A DNA stretch of 64,000 nt, taken from NCBI GenBank assembly GCA_902729315.2, contig LR746276.1, forward strand, positions 6,602,669 through 6,666,668. The letters are read 5' to 3'. How positions within the stretch are numbered: position 1 is the first letter of the stretch; each line of letters starts with the position of its first letter. The notes beneath the pieces are model-generated. The model had not been told where the DNA came from. It searched no databases and saw nothing but the letters and a program-made list of their open reading frames with translations. Made by a program: the position numbers and the translations under genes. This stretch comes from Spirodela intermedia. Its lineage: Eukaryota > Streptophyta > Magnoliopsida > Alismatales > Araceae. This document shows positions 23,541-35,800 of the stretch, piece after piece.

Positions 23541-23837
23541 ATTCAACTATTATGGAGTGACTTACAAGTGTGAGTCTAACATTGTAGGTCTTCCTCTCAC
23601 TAACCATTATGACATGAGAATAGAGTTCATTTGTGAGGTCATAGAAGAAGACGAGTTTGTACTCATTATCAAAATAAGTAGAATGCAGTCACTATATGAT
23701 TTTTTGAATCAAAATAGTTAATAGTAACTTAGTATTGTGCGTAAAAAAAATAAATCATTGTTCCAATTAGGACATGATTATAATTTTATTAAGAGAACAG
23801 TGAAAAGAGGTTACCAACATAGTTTTAGATCAAAAAT

Positions 23838-23849
23838 GTTCTGATATCA
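23838..23849 (-). other. Degenerate copia primer-binding site
   Basis: On the minus strand TGATATCAGAAC closely resembles TGGTATCAGAGC, the initiator-Met tRNA complement used by plant copia elements. It sits directly inside the 5' LTR. Confidence 0.65.
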
Positions 23850-24037
23850 TGAAAAAAATGAGATGGAGGTGGCCACAGTTGTGACCTACATCCAAGGAGT
23901 GCCTACAATAGTGGAGAAGAGCTGATGATAGAGAAAAGGACTTGTTGGATTGATTTGGGAAAGGTAGGGTTTTTAAACCGAAAAAATTTCAAGGAATACC
24001 TTATGAGAAGGTATTGTTTGATATATACCTTTCAACG
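23850..24037 (-). repeat. 5' LTR of the copia element (right copy)
   Basis: Direct repeat of 19193-19358, about 20-30 bp longer because of extra bases around 23900-23940. The two copies differ by many substitutions, so the insertion is old. The minus-strand start reads CG instead of the canonical TG, a decayed terminus. Confidence 0.7.
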
Positions 24038-24439
24038 TCTGAAACATACTTGCCCTACTGAAACACCCCTCGGAGGTCGAAGTTAGTGGATTGGTGGGAG
24101 CCACCTGTTGTGTAGGTGCTGGCTCCATGACAAGAATTGCCTATGACCTCCATCTCTAACACTCCACCACCGAATGTTTAGCTAGTGGGCACATAGATGA
24201 TCACCCTTGGTGGGAGTTACAGCCCAAGTAAATTTGCAAGTTGTGGCCCTCCATTTGCCTCAAGAGTAGAGCACCAATTGTCACTCTGCCCGCTTGTGAG
24301 AAATCCAATCATTCGTTAGGATTGATCTCAGATGTGTTCACAAGCTCCAAAAACTGCAAAAATAAAAATATATAAGTTGCCATGAGATGAAAAAAGATGA
24401 AAATATAGGAGTGGAGGAAATTATCGTAATGCTCCTTCC

Positions 24440-24460
24440 ACAACTCCCCCTCAAATTATG
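24440..24460 (-). repeat. Copia-type polypurine tract/LTR junction, third relic
   Basis: On the minus strand, AATTTGAGGGGGAG is followed by TTGTGGAAGGAG, the layout of a copia 3' LTR start. No matching second LTR or RNase H coding sequence was recognised next to it. Confidence 0.4.
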
Positions 24461-27400
24461 CATCTAAACACTACTCTTCATTACCTAAGATTTGTGTTCC
24501 ACTCAAGGAATATCTAAAACTATTTTACAATGAATCTTATGTTGAAGACATTCCACCCATTGCTAGAGACAAGACAATGGTAATGTGAAACTAGAAGGCA
24601 GCTTTTTCAGACTTTGGTAAAGTTTTTATTATTTTAACTATGAAGAGCCAATAATAATGACTACAAGTTATAAAGAATAAAAAATGGTATTGATGCTGTC
24701 ACATCTAAAGAAGTGGAAATTGACATTTCATCATCATTATTTCTTATGACTCATATAATTCAAGTTAGAATTCATAAAAATAATCGATTGAAAAGATGAT
24801 GATAGTCTTTCTAGAAGTAAAGTAACTCTTGAAAAACACAAAAGGAGACAATGAGTTAAGGAATAAGAATAGTTGAGAAGAAAACCAAAGCATTTGTGAT
24901 GCAAACTATTAATGCATCCACAATCTTGATATGCTTTTAAGTTTGGTATTATAGGTTTAAGAAGTTATTGTCACCATAAATAAGTAGCTCTTTAAGTTTC
25001 AAATAAAATATCCTCAATTAGACATCAAGATGGACATATATTTAGTTATAATAATATGTATGTGGAAGGGCATTTCACCAATAGGCACATTTTATTTAAT
25101 AAATTCTATTATGTTTATTGCTAAGCTAGAATGAGAATTTACATTTAAAATATTGATAAAGTTTGGAATATCATTTGTAATGGTCATTCTCTTGTGAACG
25201 AAGATTATCCTAAACTATGTCAACGAAAAGTTAAACAACCTGCCTTGAATGCTAATGTTGTTAACACTATGTCATGCCTTGGACATTAATGAGTTTAATA
25301 GGACATTTGAGTAAAGTGCCAATGAGATTTGGGACCTATCAAAGGTCACTTATCAACAAACATCTCTAGTGAAAAAATCAAAGATTGATTTATTACTACA
25401 TAAATATGAAGTGTTTTCCATGATTGAGAATTACATTTTTTCATACATGTTTCCCTAATTTATGAGATCATTAATATTTTCAAAAATCTTAAGATTTTTT
25501 TTATAATATCAAAACTATTATAAAATTATTGAGATCTTATAACCTCTATAAAAATTAAAAGTGAGCATTGATTAATTAGATTGCTGATGTCTTTGGTTTT
25601 TATTATTACATATAAATCACTGATTTTTTATTATTAAAAAATCACTGATTTATTTTTTGAGATAAACATATGAAATTGAATTTTAACTCATATGTTTAAC
25701 TTAGAAATGAAGTTAAGTTAATGTTTCATATATCAATGATCTAATCATGTTAATTGGAATTATATTCTTAGTCTAATTATTATGACTTAAGTTCTAATGT
25801 CTAATATTGAGGTTTCAATTCTGAGATTAAGTTATTTTCTATCATAGAAATGATTGAAAACAAGTAATTATCAATTGAAATATGTATTACGTTATTCTTA
25901 GATTGATACATTTGAAAAAAGAATATTCCATCCTTATTATATTTATGATGATCCAACCATCATGTTGTAGTTTATATGTATGATATATTCTTTTCATGTG
26001 ATGTTAAATAGGTTTTCTAAGCTATTATGAGTATCAAATCAATAAAAATAAAAAATATTGAATCAACGGTTCAAGTTTAAAAACTTTACCTCGACTATGA
26101 CATGTTAGATAAGCACAAGGACAAAAATTGAAGGAAAATTAGATTATCTAAAGTCAAAAATTGATTCTTAGTATCCTCCACCAAGTTAAAAAACATGAAT
26201 TAAAATGTATATTCAAAATAATATAGGAAAAAAGAAAATAAAAGATTGAAAGATCAACATATAAAAGGTGTATTCTAATAAAAAATAATACTATAAAAAA
26301 TCAACTAAAATGTTGGAGATTGAAAAAAATTGAAAAACTCATAGAAGATGAAAGGCAACTTAAAGAAAAGTTTTATGTGTCCAAAAGAAAATAATACACT
26401 AAGAGATTTCATGCTCTACATCAAGATTTTGCTTTGCATACATCAACAACAAATGAACTGTAGTATCTTTTTCATCAACTTGATATGACAACCAAATAAT
26501 TGCATAATTAGAATATGTGTTCTTCATTAGGCCTTAACATAATAAGATTATGAGGGCAGAGTGGGTTTGACAAAGTTATGTGGTGTTTACCACCTTATTT
26601 GGCTTGAGAAGAATTGATGTACTGAAAGGTCTATGCAGAGATGATCATGAGATTCATGCTTGTGATCCCATTATGTTTAGGGTATATTTTTGAAAGAAAT
26701 AACTACATCTAGAAGATAAATTTCTCCAAGATTGAAGGTAGCAAAGTGAGGACAAACAAGTATAAAAGTCATATTCAAAGTCATAAACTTTTGAGAGGTC
26801 TTACCATTACAAATAGCCATTCATACATGTATTGACATAAATCCTTTTAGTTCATAGTTAGATTATTTGTGTTGACAAATAGACTAGCACGAATAGAAAA
26901 TCACACTAAAACTAAGAAATCATCAAAATTTCTGAAAATTCAATTCACCTCATTACTTGATATTTCAATTAGTCATACAATTCCAACATATGTGTCATGT
27001 AATTTGATGATAATCACATCTATTGGGTAAATTATTAATCTAGTTAAGTATTAATGTGAATAATTTATTAATATGAATATTTAAAATATATATGACTATT
27101 TTTAAGGTGATATAATAATTTTGATATCTATATTTGAATATTTTATATTAAATAATAGTGTTGAATATTTATCTATTTTATGTTGGTTTATTTTATTTTA
27201 AAAAAGTGTAAATTGAATTAATTATTTGGCTTAAATTTAAATTAAAATTGATTTAATTTTGGGCTTGAATTTAAGGTGAATTATATTTTTTACCAGAAGT
27301 TAAATGAAACTGATTCAATTATTTGGCCTGAATTTAAGTTTGAATTTATTTTTTTATTAGGCTAAATTTTAAAAGTATAGTGGATCCAATTGATGGGGTT

Positions 27401-27471
27401 AGTATTAAAGATCTAAAATATTATATCTTGATTTTCCTGAAAAAAATATATTATTTTACTATCCAAATAAC

Positions 27472-27473
<2 letters not shown>

Positions 27474-27509
<36 letters not shown>
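27474..27509. repeat. (CT)n microsatellite
   Basis: About 18 uninterrupted CT units in AT-rich noncoding DNA. Confidence 0.95.
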
Positions 27510-27514
<5 letters not shown>

Positions 27515-28461
27515 AAATTGAGTTATTTGGTATTAAATGTATCTCTTACTTGGCCACCTAAAGCCATCAAATCTAGAAAAGAAAAGTAAGGAGCTTCTCT
27601 GATTTTGGTCACCTAGAGCTATTTAAAAGAAGATCTAAAAATTTCGAGTGAATTAACGTTATGAAATATTGTAGGTTGTTGAGCTGACACTTTAGTGCGT
27701 TCTTACAAAGGATGTATTAAAAACCAAGGATAATGTTTTTGTAAAGTAGACGTAGGTCACATAGACTGAACCAATATAAAATTATCTTGTAGCTTGAATC
27801 TATTATCTATTTGCGCGTCGCCTAGCCTAATTGGTATAGAAACTATCTCATCTTGATTTGACCCGTCGTTACTTATTTTTCAAGTGAAAACGTTCGACAT
27901 CTATATGCTCGTTTTATGCTCAATAATCTTCATATTTGACATTTAGTCTATCCCTCGTTATATCTAGATTTATTAAATATATATAATTAAGCTTGTGTCA
28001 ATAAAGCCGAAGCAGCGGGATTGGAAACATTTGAGCATCGGTAATAAGATAACTGTTATCACTATCATTATCATTACAGATCCACCTACTGTTTTTGCGT
28101 TTTCCTTCATAAATCGGATAGACGGGGGGGCGAGAGAGGGTCCCAATTGCTGGAGAATGATGGTATTTTTATATTTCGGCCAAAGCTTCCTGGGGCGGAT
28201 GCGAGAAAAGCGGGGGAAAAGGGGTTAACTACGGCGACGTGCTCCGCGGTTGGCAAGCAAAACGGAACTCAAGCTCAACTCGGTCGATCGAGGGAGGGTG
28301 GGAGGCAGGGACAGAGAGAAAGAGGGTCAGCTACCGGGGAAAGGAAGAACCCGAGGGGATAGAGAAGAGGGAAAGAGGAGAAAGCCGTGTGAGAACGACG
28401 AGTGGGTGCCCGTCGTCAAGCTGTGATTGTTGGACTCGTAGTCGGCAGAGGAGGGAGCAGC

Positions 28462-28463
<2 letters not shown>

Positions 28464-28499
<36 letters not shown>
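28464..28499. repeat. (CAG)n microsatellite upstream of HAC1
   Basis: About a dozen CAG units lie in GC-rich sequence 1.2 kb before the HAC1 ATG, probably in or near its 5' leader. It is not in the HAC1 reading frame. Confidence 0.9.
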
Positions 28500-28500
<1 letters not shown>

Positions 28501-29650
28501 GGACTTGAATTTTTCCCGCTTCACCGCGCCGCCATCGGCCGATCAATCCGCTCCGGGGAAGTGGGGGGTTGCCACTGCCGTCGACCAATTGGGTACTCCA
28601 TTCGATCATTACTCCTGGATTTCAAGGGAATAGGGGCAATTGGCGCAGCTATCGTCCACATCGCGTCCATCCCCCCCAGCCATCCAATTGAAGGGGCGGC
28701 AGTGGCAGTCACGCCGCGCTGCTATTCCCGCCTTGTTCTCGAGCCCGTCGTCCTCTTGTCGTTCGCGAGGGAGGATCTCGGTGGAATCGCGAGGCGTGGC
28801 GAGGCACGGCGGTGCTTATTCATCTATTCTGGAGGGATCTCTTTTTCCACTCATTTTCGCGTGTTCTCTTGTTCTGTGCGGCGTAATCCTTCGTCGCTAA
28901 ACAACATCTCAGGTGAGGGCCCAACTCCTGAATGAAGAGATAGTTGGGGCGCGCCGGCCATCTCGGTCGTCGTAGCTCTAGCATTCGTTGCAGCCCTCGA
29001 TTCAATAAGGAAGGTCAGTTGTCTCCCTCGCGGGTTGCCCTTAGGGTTCTTTAATCGGCCCTCAGACTGGCCGATTGTAGATATTCCTCGTCGTCTTGTC
29101 CAAAAACGTGCAACTTTGTCGCCTTTAAATTTCGTCGCAGTTATAATTGCTTCTAAGAGAGGATCATCCATGTTCAAGGAAGGAATTATGTGCTTCCGGC
29201 TTTCAGTCCTCATATGCCCTGTTGTTAGGAACACAACTGGATCAGTAGAATTAGATTTTCCGTGGAATAGCCATCTGTTCATAGCACTCCAATTTCATTG
29301 TTTTCTGTATTTTTGCAGTTATGACGATGATGGCAACCTTGGAATACACTATATTCACCAAGCCTGACAGGTGATCTGCATTGGCGTAAACTACTCCAGA
29401 AAGATTCTTTAGGAAATTCGATCATTTGCTCGCACCAAGGAGAGTGTCAATTGGACCAGGAAACATGCGAAGAAAGCAAGCCATTTCATGACATGACGTG
29501 TGGGGTGCAATGTATCTCCAGCTCATTGTCAAATTATTTGGAATAGAAGAACTGTTATGCAGTTGGATTAGTTCTGTGGGGGTACATTGTGTGATTCGGA
29601 AATATGAAGTCCTGCACAGTTCCTAAATAGAGTCTCAAGGAGGGAAAGAG

Positions 29651-32600
29651 ATGAACATGCAAGCACAGATGTCGGGCCAGGTACCCAGTCAAACTGGGTC
29701 GCAGTTGCCTGTCTTATCGCAGCAGAATGTGAACACTCTACCTGTGCAGATGCAAGGCTTAGGAGCTGTCAACAGTATGGATCCAGATATTGCTGTCCAA
29801 CGCAAGTTAATGCGTGATAAAATGTAAGTTTCTTTGTTTCATCATCATGTCTTTGTTCTGTTCTTGACCTATGGGGAAAATCCTATTTCTCTGTCTTGAT
29901 GCTAAAGTGTGACTTATGTCTAAGAATATTCACTTGTCTTGAGTGACTGACTACGAGTTGACTTGAATCTCTGTTATTTTTCTGTAGTACGAATACATTA
30001 CGAATGTTGCCTAATGTTTGCATTAATATTATCAGGAAACGACGTTTTGGATTCTGAGTGACATGGATAGGTCTTCTAGCGTCATCTTACTGCAGTGTCT
30101 CTGTTGTGCACTTTAATTCCCTAAATACGGACTTAATAATTCCAGATTAACAGTGTGTACTTCATTCTTGATCCGCTGTTTATTGGCTTTCTGTTGATCA
30201 TTCCCCAAGAGACGAGACATTATGAGAATTCTCTTTATGCTGTTATATTCTTACATGCCTTCGTCGATAAAACATTTTTTCGGCCACAAAGCATGATGCT
30301 GGGTGACATTACCCGTTACTCTGTCTCAATGTTTGTGTATTCTTCATCAGTTTTAAACTTGCTCATATGTGAAATTTGCGGGAACTAATTATGAAAGGCT
30401 GTCATCTAAAGAAACACATTAAAGGGATCAGGTTAAGAAAAAATTCTTTAAGATCCTTCCATTAATGCTATGACTGATTTTTGAGTTTTTAATTGATATG
30501 TATACTGAAGCCGCTTCTAGTCTGCATGTTAAACGGACTGTTTAGTATGATATTATAGTCATCGCTAAATTTCATTACAAGTGGCAGTAGACGTTCAAAT
30601 AGAGGTGGATAAAATGATAACGATTTTGCTACTTTGCACTATTTTATCCTGATTGACAGGTTTTTGATGGGTAAATTGCTGGACTGGTGTCTGTTTTCAT
30701 AGTTGGGAGAATCTGAATGCTGTGATCACGTCACACTTGCACTGAACACAGTTCTTTTCGTATGTAAATAGACAAAAGTTGCAGAATGATAGGTTATTAG
30801 ATACCCCTGGGCTGGAAGCAAAAGTTTGTTGCAGAAAAAGGCTAGAGGAACAAGCTCGGACATAGATTTGTTCCAATTAAACCCTCAACTTTCAACAATG
30901 ATGATCATTAATGGGACGCACTAATGATGTTTAGCATCTGCCATTGTACATATGCGGGCTTGTCAACCTCCATTTTATCAGTTCTGGACATAGATGTGAT
31001 TATTTTTTCGCCTATTGTTCATGATCGCTCTCTGTTAAAAATGGAACAGAAAGTGCTTAATTTGGAGATTCCACAATTACTCTTGGCTAACTAGTTCGCC
31101 TGGTCGTTGGGCTTTTCTTTTATGGAACAATTGGAGAATTGTGGCAAGCAGGTGTAGTTATGGTTCTTTGAATTGCAACTAGTCAATTTAATTTTTGGCT
31201 GGGGGTGGGGTGCATTCTGATTCCCACTTGAATATCTATTTTATGAAAAGTAGCCACTGACCGGGCTTAATTGTTTATGTATCAACTGGTTCGTCCTGAA
31301 TTTAGCTTCCTCGGAAGAAATTTGCTTATTTTTGCTTGATTTAACATGATTCATCTGAATACATAATCATACAGTTCATGGAAGAAGAAGACACTTTATT
31401 AAAGATTATTCTTTCAAAACTTTAGATACATTTTTTTTTTCATTTTTTTTTTCATTTTTTTCATGAATCAAGCTTTTCCCTCTTATTGGACAAATTAGCC
31501 AATCTGGTAGGTATGATCTGACTCAGATCGCCTTGGATGGAGTTGGGAGCGTCTGAAAATAGGGAATTTGGGTGATATGGGGTTGATAATAGTTATAATC
31601 GTCCTAAATTTTTGTAATTTCATGTCTGCAAAAATTTTCGTATATACGCATTCTCTGAACTTTGGTGAGCACAATTGTGCTTGTTCACGAATTTGACCTT
31701 GGTTTTCTATCAAAACTGTTGCTGATTGAAATCTATGTTCCGTTTTTGCAGCACACAAATATTTCATCACAGACGTTCTAGTTCCAGTGCTGAACATTTG
31801 CAAAGTTTGCCTGATATAGTGAGACATTTAGAAGATGGACTTTATAGGACTGCTCCTACAACGGTTAATGCTTTATTATTTCTTAATTTCAGTATATTAT
31901 TTTTCTTATCTTCTAGGTGTTGAGTTTCCCGATGTTCGCGAGAATAATGAGTTTGTGTTCCTTTAGTGTACTTCAAATAATTATTCGAGGGATTTTCTAG
32001 TAGGCCAACAAATTTTGGGTTTCATTTCTAACCTTTTGCAGAAACATTGTCGTTTTCTGAAGGTATGGAGGCCTATGTATTCCAGATCTTGGACATTCCG
32101 AATACTTTTGGCTCATTTTGAAACTTTTTTTTCGAATCAGGAGGATTACTTGAACATGGAGACGTTGGAGAGCCGTTTACATTCTATACTCAGGGGATAT
32201 CCCAATCACAACCAACCAGCAACACGCCACATTTCATCTTCCTCTCCTGTCAGTACAATGATACCGACTCCAGGCATGTCAGAGAGCAATAGCTCAAACC
32301 CATCACTACCCAGTTCCTTGGACAACTCCATGCTTGTTACCACTAGGTTTGGTAATGTCGAGCCGACTCCTGCCAACATGGGGAGTATAGTACCATCTGC
32401 AAATGGTGTAACTAGCACTGGACATAGTGGCACTTTCACTACATCTGATGGTAAACCTTTGGTGGAAAAGTCCTTTTATCATTTTTGTTTTGTGTCCCAT
32501 TTTACTTTTGTTGAGGGCAATCTATAATGTTTTCTCCTGCAGGTCTGTTAACAAATACTGGGTACCAGCAGTCAGCTGCACATTTGTCTATTGGATCCAG

Positions 32601-32842
32601 TGGAAATAGTATGATGTCTGCTGTGCCACGCCACTCAAGTCAGATGATACCTACTCCTGGATTAAATATTCCAAAATCTATGCCAATGAACTCTGCATGT
32701 AGTAGCGGGGCTGGTTTTTCTAATGTTGAGCCGAAAATTGTCTCACAGCAGCATCAGCAACAACGACAACTACATCAACAACAGCAACAACAGCAACAAC
32801 AGCAACAACAATTACAGCTGCAACAGCAGCAGCAGCAGCAGC

Positions 32843-32882
<40 letters not shown>

Positions 32883-35800
32883 GCAACAACAACAACATCG
32901 AAGGCAGCAGCAACAACAACAACTGCAGCAGCTGCACCAGCAGCAGCAGCAACAGCAGCAGCAACAGCAGCAACAGCAGCAGCAACAGCAGCAGCAACAT
33001 CACCAACAGCAACAACAACATCAGCATCAGCCGCCAAAGCAGTATTTTGGAAATCAGAGCAGCCGCATACTCCACGGCCTTGGAATGCAGATGGGTGCTG
33101 GCTTGAGATCTAGTGTACAACCGAGGCCATCCCATTATGGGCTCTCAAATGGAGTTACAAGTAGTGGTGGACTGGGCTTAATTGGTAACAACATACAGCT
33201 AATGAATGTGCCTACAGCATCTGAAGGTTCCTTGAGTTCAACTACTTATGGCAGTTCACCAAGGGCCCTGCAGCATCAACCAATCATGACAAGTAAATCC
33301 TCCTTCCTCCTTTCTCCCACCCCCCCTTTCTCTTGTTGTGTATTTTGTTCATACCTGGGCCTTGAGGTCCCCCATTCTTCATTAAATTGAGGATGTAAGC
33401 TTCTTCGTGCAGCATCATCATCCCAGCTAAATGTTCCTGTGGCTGGTGACGGATATGGGCGCAATGCATCTGATTTATCAGGATCTGGGACATTGTATGG
33501 CTCAACGACCCCTATTGGATCCACATTAGGCAATCAGAGCATAAACCCAATGAATTTTCAGTCTAAATCAAAAATAAATCCTTTGCATACCCATCAGCAA
33601 GGTTCGCAGCAGGATATTTCACATAAGCCTCTAGCTTTTGATCATTTACAGAAGGTGAATTCGCAACCAGTTCATTCTACACAAGAGCAAAGACAGCCCC
33701 GGCAGCAGATGCAAACATTTCAACAGCAGCAGCAGCAATTTCAGCAACAACCTGTCCAAACATATGGACAATATGTACATCATCAACAACAGCAGAGCCA
33801 TAGTCAGCAACATCAAAGACATGTACTGAAGAATGACGCTGTGAGGCAGTCGTCACTCATGTCTGGCCTTGTTGGGCAAGCCATAAGCGAGCACGAAACA
33901 GACACTTTTCCTGAACCTTTACTCCTCCAGACTTCTGAACAGTTTCACCATTCCGAGTTGCACAACCCCTTCCAGACAAGTACTTCTTCTGAAAATAATA
34001 AGGGAACACCTGGTCAATTTTCTTTGCCTCAGGTCTTTCATTCAGCTTTGTCGCAGGGGTCTCAGCAAATGCAGCAAACATTGTATCCGCATAATCAGTC
34101 ATCTCAATCACAAAATCAGTTTAACTATGTTTCCAACCAAGCACAGTTGGAAGCGCGTCTGCAGAATCAGTGGCTTTCTCAGTCAGTACAGAAATCACAC
34201 GTGCTGGATGAATCATCATTTGAGAAACATTTTCAGGAGGATTTTCACCAGAGGATTACTGGACAAGATGAAGCTCAACGGCCTAATTTCTCTGTGGAGG
34301 GGTCTATTATTCGTTCTGCTGTTGCTCCCACTAGTTTGACAATACCACAGTCAACAAGTGTAGTGCATGGACTTGGAAACTCACTGCGTGAAAGACAGTA
34401 CTACAATCAACAGAGATGGCTGCTGTTTCTGCACCATGCCCGCTGGTGCCCATCTCCAAACGGTAAATGTCAAGAAGTTAACTGCATGACTGTGCGACAA
34501 TTACTGTTTCATATGAAAAGTTGTAAAGAGGATCAGTGTGGATATCCTCGCTGTCATCAGTCAAAAGTTCTCATTAAGCATTATCGCAGATGCCAAGTTA
34601 AAGATTGCCCTGTTTGTGTTCCTGTTCATGCCTATGTAACATCGCAGTGTAAAACATCCATTTGTCCTGATGCTGATCACATTTGTTCAGATAATGGTTC
34701 TTGGAAAACGAATGTTGCTGATGCTGAGAGACAGATGCCAAGCAAATGTATGCCATCTAAAGAAGATCTACATTCTCAATCAAAACGCAGGAAGCTAGAA
34801 CCTCCCTCATCTTTGATATCTAAGGGTGAAGGATCTCAACTTGAACCATCGGATGCATGTGATGAGGTCAAAGCCCCAGTGGATCAACAGGCAGACGTGC
34901 TGTTATCCATTAAGCCAGAAATTGTTGATGTGAAAACAGAATCATCAATAGCTTCAGGATTGGAAAAAACTGAAAAATTCACCAGTGCAAGTATGGAGGA
35001 TTTTGGGGATGTGTACACTTCAAGGCCGCATGCAGATTCTGTACGTCGAGATGAGCATGATGGCTCTCATAAAACAGAAAGCATGCAGATTGATGGAGAT
35101 ACTGATCAGCCTGCGGTGGAAGCAAAACATGAAGGCGGTGTGCATACAGCTGATCCTGTTTCTGGTAGTAAATCAGGGAAGCCAAAGATAAAGGGTGTAT
35201 CAATGACTGAATTGTTCACCCCTGAGCAAATTCGGGAGCATATTGTCAGTCTCAGGCAATGGGTTGGCCAGGTAAACATGTCAAGCGTCGATATCCTTCA
35301 ACTACCATTTTTTGTGTTATCTCATTTTTCTCAGTAATTAAGACTGGAGACTGTTGGAACTTGTGTATAGGAAATTTAAAATGAAACTTTTGAGCAGTTG
35401 CTTGTAGAAAGTTCATTTTCCATGTCATGCTCCCTTTTGTCTTTTTATATTATGTTTTATTTTTTTTTCAATTTGCTGAGTCCGTGTGTTTAATTTTATT
35501 GCTTTATGGCAACAAGATATATTGCTTTCTCATTGTTAAAATCTTATTAATGTGCGAAGCCACTGTTCCTTGGTGGTATGTGTCTAAACTATGACAAGGT
35601 ACCTTTGGTCACTAACTTGTCTTATAACACTTTTGTTGAATCCTTTCCAGCCAATGGTTATCCTCACCGGGTACCTGGTCAATCTTGTAGGGTTCATGTT
35701 GGACAGTGCAGTACCTTGGAAAACTTCATGATGAAAAAAATGAGAGAATTGTTTAATTAAAAGTTGTGTCGTTAGAGTATTCCTGTTTGAGGATCACGTG

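Larger units (their letters stand above)
19193..24037 (-). mobile_element. Degenerate Ty1/copia LTR retrotransposon
   Basis: Reading on the minus strand, the order is 5' LTR (23850-24037), primer-binding-site remnant (23838-23849), gag (about 23540-22980), protease region (about 22550-22364), integrase traces (about 21050-20930), reverse transcriptase (about 20900-20040), RNase H traces (about 20050-19500), polypurine tract and 3' LTR (19193-19358). Copia hallmarks are the RT blocks FDLKQSPRAWF and IVYLDDM and the gag block QYFTFLKSMWNELDS. The frames contain many stops and shifts, so it cannot encode its own proteins. It is AT-rich against GC-rich neighbours. A plus-strand copia fragment interrupts it between protease and integrase. 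I see no clear target-site duplication. Confidence 0.85.
24038..29650. other. AT-rich gene-free stretch, then HAC1 upstream and leader
   Basis: From 24038 to about 28000 the sequence is AT-rich with stops in all frames and no recognisable gene. It has one further copia-like polypurine/LTR junction (24447-24458) and a CT microsatellite (27474-27509). From about 28080 composition turns GC-rich. This part contains an AGC microsatellite and what is probably the HAC1 promoter and spliced 5' leader. A plausible leader exon follows the acceptor TTTTTGCAG at about 29312-29320. Confidence 0.55.

Noticed and set aside
32720-33135. Open frames opposite and beside the polyQ tract (poly-Val/Ala, poly-Leu, poly-Asn/Ser)
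   Set aside because: They are other frames of the CAA/CAG repeat inside a proven HAC1 exon.
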